Positions 53,669 through 62,018 of a stretch of DNA of 63,400 nt are shown piece by piece; the first letter of the stretch is position 1, and each line of letters begins with the position of its first letter. Both the position numbers and the translations under genes were made by a program. This DNA is from Streptomyces sp. S3(2020) (GTDB lineage: Bacteria; Actinomycetota; Actinomycetes; Streptomycetales; Streptomycetaceae). Location: the NCBI RefSeq assembly GCF_013044505.1, contig NZ_JABERD010000032.1, positions 1 to 63,400 on the forward strand, in the 5' to 3' direction. The notes below the pieces were generated by a model. It was not told the origin of the DNA. It made no database searches and saw only the letters and a program-made list of their open reading frames with translations.

Positions 53669-54040
53669 GCCGGGCGCCGGGCCGTGTCCCATGAGTCCCC
53701 GCCCGGACATCAGTGCACCGGTCGGCTCACCTCGGCTCCACGGGCCTCACCCGCCCCAGAGCATGACGTACGAGGAGGCCGGAACCGGGACGGTGAGACG
53801 CCCGATACGACAAGGCTCCCGACAGCTGCCTCGCCAGTCCCCACCTGCACGCCTCGACGAACTGGATCAAAGACCTCACCAGGATCACCCGACAATCACG
53901 ACTCGATACGCGCTACTCCAGCCGTAGATCGTGATCTCGATGGTGAGAGGCGCCGAGGCGGCAGGTGTCCAGCGTGGATCATCTCGCCCGAGATCGCCCA
54001 TGCCGTCGCGGGCGTCGGCTCCTTCTCCGTGTACCCGAGC
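53669..54040. other. Intergenic, nothing recognised
   Basis: About 370 bp after the response regulator. No start signals, hairpin or family match. The distal part may contain the original 3' flank of the MazF-like pseudogene. Confidence 0.3.
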
Positions 54041-54511
54041 TCACCGCGACGGAGGGCCTCCCAATACCCCGCGGAGCTTCGCGGTCGTCGCTGGGGTCCG
54101 CTCCTGTGCGTATTCAGCGAGTCGGAGGGCATCGTCGATCTCGCTGAGCTTCCTGGAGGACAGGACGGCCACCCGCGCTATCAGGTCGTCTCAGGACACG
54201 GTGGTCAGCCATATGCACGGGGTGAAGCCTGAATGCGGGAACGCGAGCCGCAGCACGCCTTCGAGCGGCAGCCCTTCACCGGCGCCGACCGTCACTTCGA
54301 TGCCCAGACCCCTGATGTCGAGGCCCGCCGGAGCGACGACCTGCATCACCTGGAACCCGGACGCGTCGTCTCCTGACAGCAGTACGACCAGCCTCCGCTC
54401 GTCGAACTGGACCCACCAGACTTCGCCGCGTTGCCCAAGCCCTCCGATACACAGGACAGCAGGCAGACGCTGCGCGACCTGACGCGGTGTGGAGACGGGT
54501 GCGGCCACCAT
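54041..54511 (-). pseudogene. MazF/PemK-like toxin gene with in-frame TGA
   Basis: The minus strand reads QRGEVWWVQFDERRLVVLLSGDDASGFQ, then VVAPAGLDIRGLGIEVTVG and GVLRLAFPHSGFTPCIWLTTVS, followed by TGA (54191-54193), and continues in the same frame for 49 residues (DDLIARVAVLSSRKLSEIDDAL...) to TGA at 54041. The first part matches MazF/PemK-type toxin cores (RGEVWWV, LVVLLSG, TPCTWLT); the second is the family's C-terminal helix. A single nonsense change therefore splits the gene. No antitoxin is visible upstream, and the N-terminal start is unclear (the frame opens at 54511). Confidence 0.58.
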
Positions 54512-54785
54512 TGATCATCGGCGCGTGAAGGCAAACAATCATGTGGTGGCCGCAGGTCACAACGTACCCCCGCCTGTTGGCAGGAGGCGTTCGAGGACCT
54601 GATGAGCCGGATAGCGGGACGCTTCACACGGGTCGAATCCCGACGCCGAGCACGGAAGTTGGTACTCGGACATCCACAACGGCCAGTTGTCGTCAGCGTC
54701 GCCCAGGTTGCCGGTCCAGCGCACCCACCCATGGCGTGCACGAGGAGCAGTCAATGTTGAAGCGCTTGATACGGTCGGCGTCGGG

Positions 54786-54814
54786 ATGATCCCCACACCC
54801 GCGGGGGTGTTCCC
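54786..54814. repeat. Single orphan CRISPR-like repeat (type I-E like)
   Basis: 29 nt with the dyad and ends of streptomycete type I-E repeats: a TCCCC block, the CCCGCGGGGGTG hairpin core and a terminal TCCC. Compared from memory with a common repeat of that group about 24 of 29 positions agree. No second copy lies 61 bp up- or downstream, and there are no cas genes, so this is not an array. It may be a relic or a chance GC-rich palindrome. Confidence 0.35.
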
Positions 54815-54840
54815 GTCGGCGGACGCCTCGCCGCGCTTCG

Positions 54841-54865
54841 TCCATCGTCCATCGTCCATCGTCCA
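54841..54865. repeat. Short tandem repeat, TCCATCG x3
   Basis: Three perfect 7-bp units followed by a partial fourth (TCCA). Lies just after the orphan CRISPR-like repeat. Non-coding. Confidence 0.7.
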
Positions 54866-55001
54866 CGGGATAGGGGAACAGCGGCCTCTGGCCTCCGCGC
54901 GCAGGTTTCGCCCATCACGCGGAGGCGATCGCTATTGGGTTCGCCATCATCCTCAACGTCGGTACAGTCGAAGGTCCCCGGAGCTGCCCCGGTTCGAGGT
55001 G

Positions 55002-55313
55002 CTAGCCGTAGTAGCAGGTGCCGATGTACCAGGCGTTGTCGATGTCGCTTGTGGAACCCAAGTGGGTCTCGCCCGGCCGCACACACGCATAGCCATCGAA
55101 CGGGGTCCAGTCGTAGTCAACCTGAAGCCGTGCCCCGACATGCGGCGGAGGGTTGTTTACGCAGTGGTTGTAATAGGCATCTGTCTGAGTCTCGTAGTAG
55201 CCACATGCCTGGATCGAGACGTCGTTTCCTGCTGCCGACGCCGATCCCGGCAACAGTGCAAGAGCGAATGTTGCACACACCACAGCACCGGCTGCTTGCA
55301 ACTTTTGGCGCAT
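55002..55313 (-). CDS. Small secreted DUF6355-like protein
   Basis: 103 residues from ATG 55313. The signal peptide is MRQKLQAAGAVVCATFALAL, with cleavage near ASAAGN. The mature protein of about 75 residues has four Cys (QACGYYE, YNHCVNN, YACVRPG, GTCYYG) and ends in NAWYIGTCYYG. The spacing matches DUF6355, a family of small secreted proteins found near natural-product genes. Function unknown. Upstream ribosome site is weak (GGTAGTGG). Confidence 0.72.
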   Translation of the reverse strand: MRQKLQAAGAVVCATFALALLPGSASAAGNDVSIQACGYYETQTDAYYNHCVNNPPPHVGARLQVDYDWTPFDGYACVRPGETHLGSTSDIDNAWYIGTCYYG

Positions 55314-55589
55314 TGAGCACCACTACCTTTCTCACCCTAATTCTCGCCGTCATACTTGAGTAGACGGACAATTCCCTTGACTTGCTCCGTATTCTCTGAC
55401 GCTTCCTCATATGCTCCGGCCAGAGAAGCTTTTCGATGTTGTTCGAAAGGCCTTCACCGACAGAGCAACCGATGCTGGGCGTATATCGAAAGTGGATCGG
55501 GCCCCCCAAGGCCGCATAGTAAGCGTTTGGGCTAGTCACACCAGTGAGGCTGGGGACCATGCCGTTGCGGCGTAGAGGCCGGGCCGACT
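55314..55589. other. Gap with likely promoter of the DUF6355 gene
   Basis: Around 55330-55440 the sequence is clearly AT-richer (TTGACTTGCTCCGTATTCT on the plus strand, reversed for the minus-strand gene). No gene; the left part presumably holds the DUF6355 promoter. Confidence 0.35.
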
Positions 55590-55800
55590 TCCAGGTCAAG
55601 AGGGTGTAGATGGCTTGGACGGCGCGGTCCATACGCCGGGTTGAACATCGGGCTCGCCGGAATAGTCGCCAGGACTTCAGCCGCGCGAAGGCGCGCACGC
55701 CCGGCGCCCGCAGCCAGGCGTGGTCCCGGTTGAACTGCTGGTACTGCTCGGCCTGTTCCTGCTCCGACCTCGCCTACCAGGGCGGCGGCCGCCCCCGGCT
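55590..55800 (-). mobile_element. IS5-like transposase C-terminal remnant
   Basis: The minus strand reads EAEQYQQFNRDHAWLRAPG, then VRAFARLKSWRLFRRARC and STRRMDRAVQAIYTLLTWK. This is the C-terminal end of a streptomycete IS5/IS4-like transposase ('RAFAQLKSWR-x-LRRARCS...QAIHTLL'). The catalytic domain is missing. Confidence 0.6.
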
Positions 55801-56180
55801 GATCACAGGCATCAAACGCAGGCCCACGCAGGAGCTCAAGGATCCGCGGCACCGAGCACCCGATGAGAAACCCACCCATCAGGCGGGGCAAGCACGTCGC
55901 CAACGCCCGCGCAGGGCGGAGTCATCTGCCGGGCGCCCGGAGTACGACATCCCGTACCAGCCCACGCTCTGATTCGCCCGCCATGTGGCAGCCGCCGGCG
56001 TGGATGCAGTCCGACGCGCTACGGTTGAGGCCCGCCTTGGTCAGCGAGTCCGGGGCTGGCGGCCGGGGTCACCATGGTGTTCAGCCTCGCATCGCTCCGC
56101 GATGGCGATTCGAGTGCACTTGCGTTGGCTGCACGCCCGCCCACCGAGACTCCGAGCGATAGGAAGGCGCGACTAGAGGA
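55801..56180. other. Decayed stretch, nothing recognised
   Basis: About 380 bp between the IS5 remnant and the polyprenyl synthase stop. Weakly coding-like frames on the plus strand without start signals; probable debris. Confidence 0.3.
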
Positions 56181-57257
56181 TCACAGGGCTCGCTGCGCTC
56201 CCCACCGGGGCAGTCCCTCGAAGAAGTCGACCGCCTCTGCACGCCAGTGCCCCCGCCACCCCGCAGCAACAGCGGACGCCTCCCCGGCGATCCGGCGGAT
56301 CTCGGCACGCAACTGTTCGTCGACCCCGTGCCGACGAGCGATGTCCCGGACTTGCGCCACGGTCTGCGGAGCACAGCCCACCTCGGCGAGCGCCGACTCC
56401 ACCACGTTCCGTTCCCGGCCAGCCGTAGCCGCCAGGACAGCGCACACCGCGTAACTGCGCCGACCCGCACGCAAATCCGAACCGGCCGGCTTGCCGACCG
56501 TCTCCTCGTCCCCGAACAAGTCCAGGTAGTCGTCGCACAGTTGCCCGCTCACCCCGACCAGCGTCGCGTACCGGGCCAGTTCCCCTTCGTGGTCGGCCGG
56601 GTCCTGTCCCGCGGCGAGCAGACCCAGCCGCAACGGGGCCAGCACCGAGTACCGGGCGCTTTTGTAATCGGACACGGCATCCAGCACGGAACGATCGGGC
56701 ACCGGCCCGAAGTCACGCTCCAGGTCGAGGACCTGTCCGATGACCGTATCCGCCCCCGCCGTCGCCTGCACCGCCGCCATCGCCTGCCGCAGTTCCCGCG
56801 GCACCGGCGCACGCAGCAGCACCTGCACCGACAAGAACGCAGCCAGATCGCCGGCCAGGACCGCAAGGCCCAACGCCGTGTGCGGATGGTCGGGGAACCG
56901 CTCGCGGTAGGCGTAGTACACCGACGGCGCGCCCCGGCGTACCGGGGAGTCGTCGACAATGTCGTCATGGATCAGCCCGTGCGTCTGCAGGAGCTCGATG
57001 CTGAGCGCCGCCTCCTCCAGCCCTGCCACCTGATCATCAGTGACCAGCCGCGCCGACTCGTGCAACAGGGCGACCCTCAGCCGCTTCCCGCCCCGCAGGG
57101 ACATGTCCCGCACCAGTTCCAGCGCCTCCGGCACGAACGAACTGCGCGGGAGCCCCTGCTGGGCAAGCTCGTCGAAGTAGCGGACGAACAACGCCTCGAA
57201 ACGGTCCCGATAGTCCGTCAGCCGCTCATGGACATCGGCAGTGATCTCAACAGTCAT
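56181..57257 (-). CDS. Polyprenyl diphosphate synthase (trans-isoprenyl, IspA/GrcC type)
   Basis: 358 residues from ATG 57257. It condenses isopentenyl diphosphate with allylic diphosphates. The first Asp-rich motif is HDDIVDDSP (D98-D102) with RRG after it, the second QLCDDYLDLFGD (D242-D246), and GGKRLR (residues 56-61) binds IPP. The residues before the first motif (His93, Gly94) are not bulky aromatics at both positions, so a product longer than C15 is possible, but I cannot assign the chain length. No terpene cyclase, carotenoid or squalene genes are next to it; both sides are relics, so it may be an isolated survivor of a terpenoid cluster. Confidence 0.9.
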   Translation of the reverse strand: MTVEITADVHERLTDYRDRFEALFVRYFDELAQQGLPRSSFVPEALELVRDMSLRGGKRLRVALLHESARLVTDDQVAGLEEAALSIELLQTHGLIHDDIVDDSPVRRGAPSVYYAYRERFPDHPHTALGLAVLAGDLAAFLSVQVLLRAPVPRELRQAMAAVQATAGADTVIGQVLDLERDFGPVPDRSVLDAVSDYKSARYSVLAPLRLGLLAAGQDPADHEGELARYATLVGVSGQLCDDYLDLFGDEETVGKPAGSDLRAGRRSYAVCAVLAATAGRERNVVESALAEVGCAPQTVAQVRDIARRHGVDEQLRAEIRRIAGEASAVAAGWRGHWRAEAVDFFEGLPRWGAQRAL

Positions 57258-57666
57258 GACTCTCCTGACTCAGCAGTCACAAGGAGTATCAGAAGCTGGC
57301 CGTCAACACCGCCTCCCAGAGCACCAGGTGAACGAAGCCCCCTCGTGCGGAATCACGACCCGCCAACCAGGCGAGGGCCGGGGGTCAGTGCGGCATTTCG
57401 GGCGGTCCAAGGCTGGCTGCACCGCGTGCCGGTCGGCTCAGGCCTGGGGGAATTTGAGCCGTCTCCAGCGGTTCCAGCAGCGCGCCTTAAGCAAGGATGA
57501 TTCCGTCGGGGCCGAGGCCGTGGTCGACGGTTCGAGGACGTCGGCCCAACGGAGCTGCACAACAGAATCACTCATCTGCCCAACGGCCGTCAGCGGCGAC
57601 TTCCTGGTGACGAACGACGGGATCGGAACACTTCTTGCCGGGATCCGCAGCATCAGAAGCCGTATC
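57258..57666. other. Intergenic, nothing recognised
   Basis: About 410 bp between two minus-strand genes. It should contain the polyprenyl synthase promoter. A minus-strand frame (57438-57572, MSDSVVQLRWADVLEPS) has coding-like composition but no ribosome site or family. Confidence 0.3.
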
Positions 57667-58428
57667 TCAACCGATCTTGGAACGTGCAAGTCGAACAGAA
57701 AGCACTGTAGGGAGGTTGGCGGCTGCGTACTCGTCCGCTATGCGGAACACACTGGCACAACGAGGACACTCCGCGCGGCCCATGAGATACGTGATCCCCT
57801 CGGCCAGTCGGCCCTGGCCGTCACGGACTGCGAGGTTGTACATCCACTGCCCCATGCCGTAGAGCTCCGCAACGGACGCCGGTCGCAAGTCGCGCCGGTC
57901 GACATCGCCCGCGTCCCAGTCCCGGCAGGCCGAGTAATACCCGTATTCGCCGATGGCTATGGTCACATTCAGGGAGCAGTGCGGACAGGCCACCTCGTAG
58001 AAGTCGTCGCTGAAGTCACAGAGGGCGGCACTCCAGTGGAACTGCCCCTCGATCGCGAGGAGGGTGCGAAAGCCCCAGATGTAGTCGGCCGGACGCGTTT
58101 GGAGACGCTGGTCCACCAGTTCCCGAAGCTCCGCGATGGCGTCGGAACTCTCCACGAACATGCGTTCGCCTTGGTTGTCCGTCATCGCGCTACGCACAAT
58201 CGCCCCGGCCATCTCCAGCGCTTGCGTTTCGCTCCGGGCGAGCGCGACCAGACGCGGCAGCGCGGCGAGACTCCCTGGGACGAGGGTCTCTCCCTCGATG
58301 CACAGCATGGTCGATAGCTCGCGCCACACGCTCTCGCCGCCGGCCCCTGCCTCTACCTGATCCAGGAGTACGGGCAGCAGCTCGGCGGTCCGGAGTACGT
58401 ATGGGCGTCCCCACGTCGTCACCCTCAC
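57667..58428 (-). CDS. Hypothetical protein with two CxxC zinc-ribbon-like pairs
   Basis: 253 residues from GTG 58428 (second GTG at 58422 equally possible). The first 150 residues look like helical repeats (YVLRTAELLPVLLDQVEAG, AALPRLVALARSETQALEM, IAELRELVDQRLQ). The C-terminal part has ACPHCSLNVTIAIGEYG and ECPRCASVFRIADE, two CxxC pairs about 80 residues apart that could share a zinc. The pattern suggests a HEAT-like helical scaffold with a zinc ribbon. Function unknown; no informative neighbours. The frame extends further upstream, but that part looks non-coding. Confidence 0.68.
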   Translation of the reverse strand: MRVTTWGRPYVLRTAELLPVLLDQVEAGAGGESVWRELSTMLCIEGETLVPGSLAALPRLVALARSETQALEMAGAIVRSAMTDNQGERMFVESSDAIAELRELVDQRLQTRPADYIWGFRTLLAIEGQFHWSAALCDFSDDFYEVACPHCSLNVTIAIGEYGYYSACRDWDAGDVDRRDLRPASVAELYGMGQWMYNLAVRDGQGRLAEGITYLMGRAECPRCASVFRIADEYAAANLPTVLSVRLARSKIG

Positions 58429-58499
58429 ATTCAAGCGTGCCGAGAGCCACCGCAAAGGCGGGGCCCCCACGGCCTCATCAGCTGGAGCGTGTCCCTCGC

Positions 58500-58632
58500 G
58501 TGCTTCCCGCTCTCCTACGCGATCGACCAGATCTTCCCCGCCGGATACACCCGCGACAAGTTCAAGCACTGGACCACCGGTCTGGACCCGGCCGACGGCT
58601 GCAACACCCGCTCTATCTGCACTCCCGGACTG
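58500..58632 (+). pseudogene. Fragment of a DUF1524-type HNH endonuclease
   Basis: The plus frame reads YAIDQIFPAGYTRDKFKHW, then GLDPADGCNTRS. 'GY-x-RDKF-x-HW...GCNTR' is the conserved core of small secreted actinobacterial HNH/DUF1524 nucleases, but the following catalytic part is missing and no signal peptide precedes it. Fragment of about 45 residues. Confidence 0.5.
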
Positions 58633-58794
58633 GATCAGTGCACAACGCCATTGGTGCACAACGATCTTGACCTGCCAACGCAGCTGAGGGACGTGAGGCA
58701 CAAGTAGCCCGCCACGCCCACCTTGCATCGTCGGCAACAGGGTGATCCGAGAACGCGCCCAGCCGATGATCAGCGGTCGGTAGGCTGGTCGATC

Positions 58795-59469
58795 ATGACT
58801 AATGGCTGGTGGAGGGACCGGATCGGTAGCGTACTTCGGGGCGAGAATCCCACGGTGCTCCGAAGGTGAAGGCCGGGTTTGCGGTGATCAGGGAGGTCCA
58901 GTTCCTCCCGGGATATTCGGTCCTCTTCGTGGATGATCCTTCGGTGCAGCGGCTGTCGGAACTTCCGAAGAGTAAGCGGCTTGCGTTCCGGTCCGGCATG
59001 GACAAGCTGGGCGAGGCTCTCGCACGCGTCTGAGTGGTTGGATCCGGCTTTCCTGCGAGTCAATCTGGAGATCCTCGGGAATGCCGAGCTGTTCCTGCAT
59101 GCGCATGTGTGGCCGCGGTTCGGCTGGCAGCCAGCCGATCTCGTGGGCGGACCGGTATGGCTGTATCCGCGTGAGCGATGGAGGATGGCGTCCCGCCAGG
59201 TGGTGCAGGGGATCAAGACGCCGGAATCAGCAGGCCAGAGATGGTCGTGCCGCCCTGTCGGGCGTCCAACCCGCCTGATCGGCATGCCTCGTGGGCTTGC
59301 GGCCCTCACGGAGATCACCATGCCCGAGCAGCGGAACGCGGAGCGCTTGATCCCCTGCACCACGTCGTGGGACACGACCCGATGGAGCGACGAACATCAT
59401 GCCCTCGGCCTGCAGCACGACGTACTGCGCGAGGCCATCGGTGACGAACTGGACCGGCCGGCGTCCTGA
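58795..59469 (+). pseudogene. HIT-family (diadenosine-tetraphosphate-hydrolase-like) gene, broken by two indels and a MITE
   Basis: ATG 58795 begins TNGWWRDRIGSVLRGENPTVLRR and hits TGA at 58867. The next frame continues KAGFAVIREVQFLPGYSVLFVD, LSELPKSKRLAFRSGMDKLGEAL to another TGA near 59032, then DPAFLRVNLEILGNAELFLHAHVWPRFGW with the HIT-like HAHVWPR, and LVGGPVWLYPRERW. There the MITE intervenes, after which SDEHHALGLQHDVLREAIGDEL completes the normal C-terminus. Removing the element and one target copy restores the codons exactly. The gene must have been functional before these events. Confidence 0.75.
59184..59379. mobile_element. 196-bp MITE with 34-bp inverted repeats and 8-bp target duplication
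   Basis: The left end (59184-59217) and the reverse complement of the right end (59346-59379) agree at 28 of 34 positions; the inner 18 (GTGGTGCAGGGGATCAAG) are identical. Both flanks carry CGATGGAG (59176-59183 and 59380-59387). The element has no transposase ORF. It splits a HIT-family gene, and its precise removal restores the reading frame across the junction. An 8-bp duplication is compatible with families such as IS256 or ISL3, but the parent element is not identified. Confidence 0.85.
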
Positions 59470-59525
59470 CGTGTGGGAATTAATCGGTTCGCGCCTTGGT
59501 GGAGCCGCGTCCTACGCTGCGCGTC

Positions 59526-60938
59526 ATGGCAAAAGCCCCCGTTCTCACCCCCCAGGCGGACGACTTCCCCCGCTGGTACCAGGACCTGGTCAGCAAGGCC
59601 GAACTGGCCGACAACGGGCCGGTGCGCGGCACCATGGTCATCCGACCGTACGGCTACGGCCTGTGGGAGCGGATGCAGCAGGAGGTGGACGCCCGGATCA
59701 AGGCGGCCGGGGCGCAGAACGCGTACTTTCCGCTCTTCATCCCGCAGTCGTACCTGACGAAGGAGGCCGAGCACGTCGAGGGCTTCGCGCCCGAACTGGC
59801 CGTAGTCACTCATGGCGGCGGCAAAGAGCTGGAAGAGCCCGTCGTCGTCCGCCCCACGTCCGAGACGATCGTCAACGACTACTTCTCCAAGTGGGTGCAG
59901 AGCTACCGCGACCTTCCGCTGTTGATCAATCAGTGGGCGAACGTGGTCCGCTGGGAGCTGAGGCCGCGCGTGTTCCTTCGCACGACGGAATTCCTGTGGC
60001 AGGAAGGCCACACGGCACACGCCACCTACGAGGATGCCCGGGACTACGCCGCACACATCCACCAGGAGGTGTACGCCGACTTCCTGGAGAACGTCCTCGC
60101 CATGGATGTCGTACCGGGTCGCAAGACGGTCAGGGAGCGGTTCGCCGGTGCGATCAACACGCTCACCCTGGAAGGCATGATGGGCGACGGCAAGGCCCTC
60201 CAGCTGACCACAAGCCACGAACTGGGCCAGAACTTCGCCAAGGCGTTCGAGACGCGCTACCTGTCGAAGGACGGTCGTGAGGAATACGTCTGGCAGACGT
60301 CGTGGGGTTCCACGACCCGGATGGTCGGCGCACTGGTGATGATGCATGGCGACGATGACGGCCTTCGCATCCCGCCGCGTCTGGCCCCGGTTCAGGTGGT
60401 CATCGTGGCAGTCAAGGGCGACGACGCGGTCCTGGACACGGTCCGCGGGATCGGTGACCGGCTGAAGGCGGCTGGTATCCGCGTACACGTCGACGACCGC
60501 GCCGACACGCCGTTCGGCCGCCGCGCGGTCGACTGGGAGCTCAAGGGGGTGCCCGTACGCATCGAGGTCGGACCACGTGACGTGGAGAACGGCACGGCCG
60601 TGCTGGTCCGCCGCGTAGCGGGAAGCAAGGAGCCGACGCCGATCGGGGCACTGTCCAAGATCCTGCCCAAGGTACTGGAGGACGACCAGGCGCTTCTGCT
60701 GGCGCAGTCCCGTAAGCGTCGCAACGACCGCACTGTCGAGGTGACCACGGTCGAGGAGGCTGCGGAGGCGGCGAGCACCGGCTGGGCACGCATTGCCTGG
60801 GAGACTCTGGGCGTGGAGGGTGAGGCCCAGCTCGCCGAACAGGGTGTCACCGTGCGGTGCCTGGTCGCCGCAGACGGCTCCGTTCCCGAGAACGACGACC
60901 AGCCTGGCAACATCGCCGTCGTGGCACGCGCCTACTGA
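59526..60938 (+). CDS. proS: Prolyl-tRNA synthetase, archaeal/eukaryotic-type
   Basis: 470 residues from ATG 59526. Charges tRNA-Pro. Class II motifs are visible: motif 1 region VRGTMVIRPYGYGLWERMQQEVD, motif 2 FLRTTEFLWQEGHTAHAT, and motif 3 YVWQTSWGSTTRMVGALVMMHGDDDGLRIPPRLAP. The TxE loop is VVRPTSETI. There is no INS editing domain between motifs 2 and 3, and the chain ends in Ala-Tyr, both features of the shorter archaeal-type enzymes. Streptomycetes often also have a longer bacterial-type ProRS, so this may be a second copy. No T-box or leader was seen in the 56 bp upstream of the start, and there is no clear Shine-Dalgarno. Confidence 0.93.
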   Translation: MAKAPVLTPQADDFPRWYQDLVSKAELADNGPVRGTMVIRPYGYGLWERMQQEVDARIKAAGAQNAYFPLFIPQSYLTKEAEHVEGFAPELAVVTHGGGKELEEPVVVRPTSETIVNDYFSKWVQSYRDLPLLINQWANVVRWELRPRVFLRTTEFLWQEGHTAHATYEDARDYAAHIHQEVYADFLENVLAMDVVPGRKTVRERFAGAINTLTLEGMMGDGKALQLTTSHELGQNFAKAFETRYLSKDGREEYVWQTSWGSTTRMVGALVMMHGDDDGLRIPPRLAPVQVVIVAVKGDDAVLDTVRGIGDRLKAAGIRVHVDDRADTPFGRRAVDWELKGVPVRIEVGPRDVENGTAVLVRRVAGSKEPTPIGALSKILPKVLEDDQALLLAQSRKRRNDRTVEVTTVEEAAEAASTGWARIAWETLGVEGEAQLAEQGVTVRCLVAADGSVPENDDQPGNIAVVARAY

Positions 60939-61017
60939 CCCTGGTGAGACCGATGCTGCTGCTCCGCCTGGTTACCGTGGGCGGACCGGCAGCCTCACGG
61001 CACGGCCCAGCCCGGCA

Positions 61018-61048
61018 CGCATCGCCTTGCGAAGCGCAAGGCGATGCG
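61018..61048. terminator. Hairpin downstream of proS
   Basis: A perfect 14-bp stem (CGCATCGCCTTGCG and its complement) with a 3-base AAG loop, 80 bp after the proS stop. No T-tract. Likely intrinsic terminator or 3' stabiliser. Confidence 0.7.
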
Positions 61049-61234
61049 ATCCGATGGTCCCTTCCGCTCCCGCCCGTTGTCCGGCGAGCCTTTCAGCACG
61101 GGCGTGGGCTTCGGCGAAATCTCTGGCCAGGTCGGTGCCGAGCAGCGCATCGGGTGCCTGTCTGCCAGTACCTCGGGTAATGAGGCGGCCCCAATACCTC
61201 GGGGGGCAGTAGGGCGGCCGGTGTCGACACGGGT

Positions 61235-61765
61235 TTGAGGAGACGCAGAGCCAACAACCCCTGCCCTGGAGACAGCCATACCCTTGTCCTGAAGGCGTCG
61301 CGAAGAGCCGCCGCTGTGGCACTTGCGCTCGTTTCCCTCATGTTCTTGTCGCCGTCACCGGCGCAGGCCGTCACGTACGTGGAGCTGCGCAACGACGGGA
61401 CCCTCAAGTGTCTGGCCATTCCCCATTCCGACGACAGCTTCGGCGTCGCGGCCGTCCAGTGGACGTGCAACGACAACGACGATCAGCGCTGGGAGCTGCG
61501 TAGCAAGGACCAGGGGGACAATGAGGTCTGGCTCGTCAACAAGGAAACCCAAAGATGCCTCGGCGCCAGCAACGACAAAGGCGTCGTGACCTTCCAGTAC
61601 TCCTGCGGTTCCGGCTCCGAATTCCTCTGGATCTACGACAGTATCGGCCGCCTGCGTCACCCGTACGGCGACTGGTGCCTCGCCGTTCCCAACTCCAGCA
61701 CAGCCAGCGGTGTCGAGCCGACCCTGTGGACCTGCACCCTCAACCAGGACCAGCAGTGGAGCTGA
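61235..61765 (+). CDS. Small secreted beta-trefoil (ricin-type) protein
   Basis: Frame open from TTG 61235 to TGA 61763-61765, up to 176 residues. The start is uncertain: the hydrophobic signal (ASRRAAAVALALVSLMFLSP, then PAQAVT) begins about 20 residues in, so a later start codon near 61283 is possible. The mature part, about 130 residues, shows a single trefoil with LKCLAIPHSD, QWTCNDNDDQRWEL, QRCLGASNDKG, DWCLAVPNSS and a terminal LNQDQQWS. The Cys and Q-x-W repeats indicate ricin-type lectin. It resembles the 28417 protein in architecture and the CBM13 module of the GH27 enzyme. Confidence 0.75.
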   Translation: MRRRRANNPCPGDSHTLVLKASRRAAAVALALVSLMFLSPSPAQAVTYVELRNDGTLKCLAIPHSDDSFGVAAVQWTCNDNDDQRWELRSKDQGDNEVWLVNKETQRCLGASNDKGVVTFQYSCGSGSEFLWIYDSIGRLRHPYGDWCLAVPNSSTASGVEPTLWTCTLNQDQQWS

Positions 61766-61778
61766 TGCCCCCTCAGGC

Positions 61779-61915
61779 CGCAGCCGTGGTGGTCAACGCC
61801 GGCCACAGTTCCACCCGTACGTCCCCGTCGCCCAAAGAACGGCTCAGGCCCTCCTCGACGCAGTACATGCGGTAGTCCAGGGTGTGGCGGTGGTCGCCGA
61901 GGGTCGGCCGCCGCC
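61779..61915 (-). pseudogene. Possible C-terminal gene fragment
   Basis: The minus strand reads DHRHTLDYRMYCVEEGLSRS, then LGDGDVRVELWPALTT before a stop near 61779. It has strongly coding-like composition but no start and no recognised family. Probably debris cut by the adjacent IS. Confidence 0.3.
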
Positions 61916-62018
61916 TCCGCCCGGACAGGCCGACGATCAGCTACCGCTTCGGTTTGTGGTCAGTTTGTGGGTGAGAGTGAGCCTTTCCCAGTAACGGATC
62001 ATGACGTTGTGTGATTGA

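Noticed and set aside
54191..54193. Selenocysteine or stop readthrough at the TGA in the MazF-like gene
   Set aside because: No selenocysteine machinery or insertion-type hairpin seen, and the position is not a redox site in the family; nonsense mutation is simpler.
54780..54870. CRISPR array
   Set aside because: Only one repeat-like unit; none at the expected 61-bp spacing, and no cas genes.
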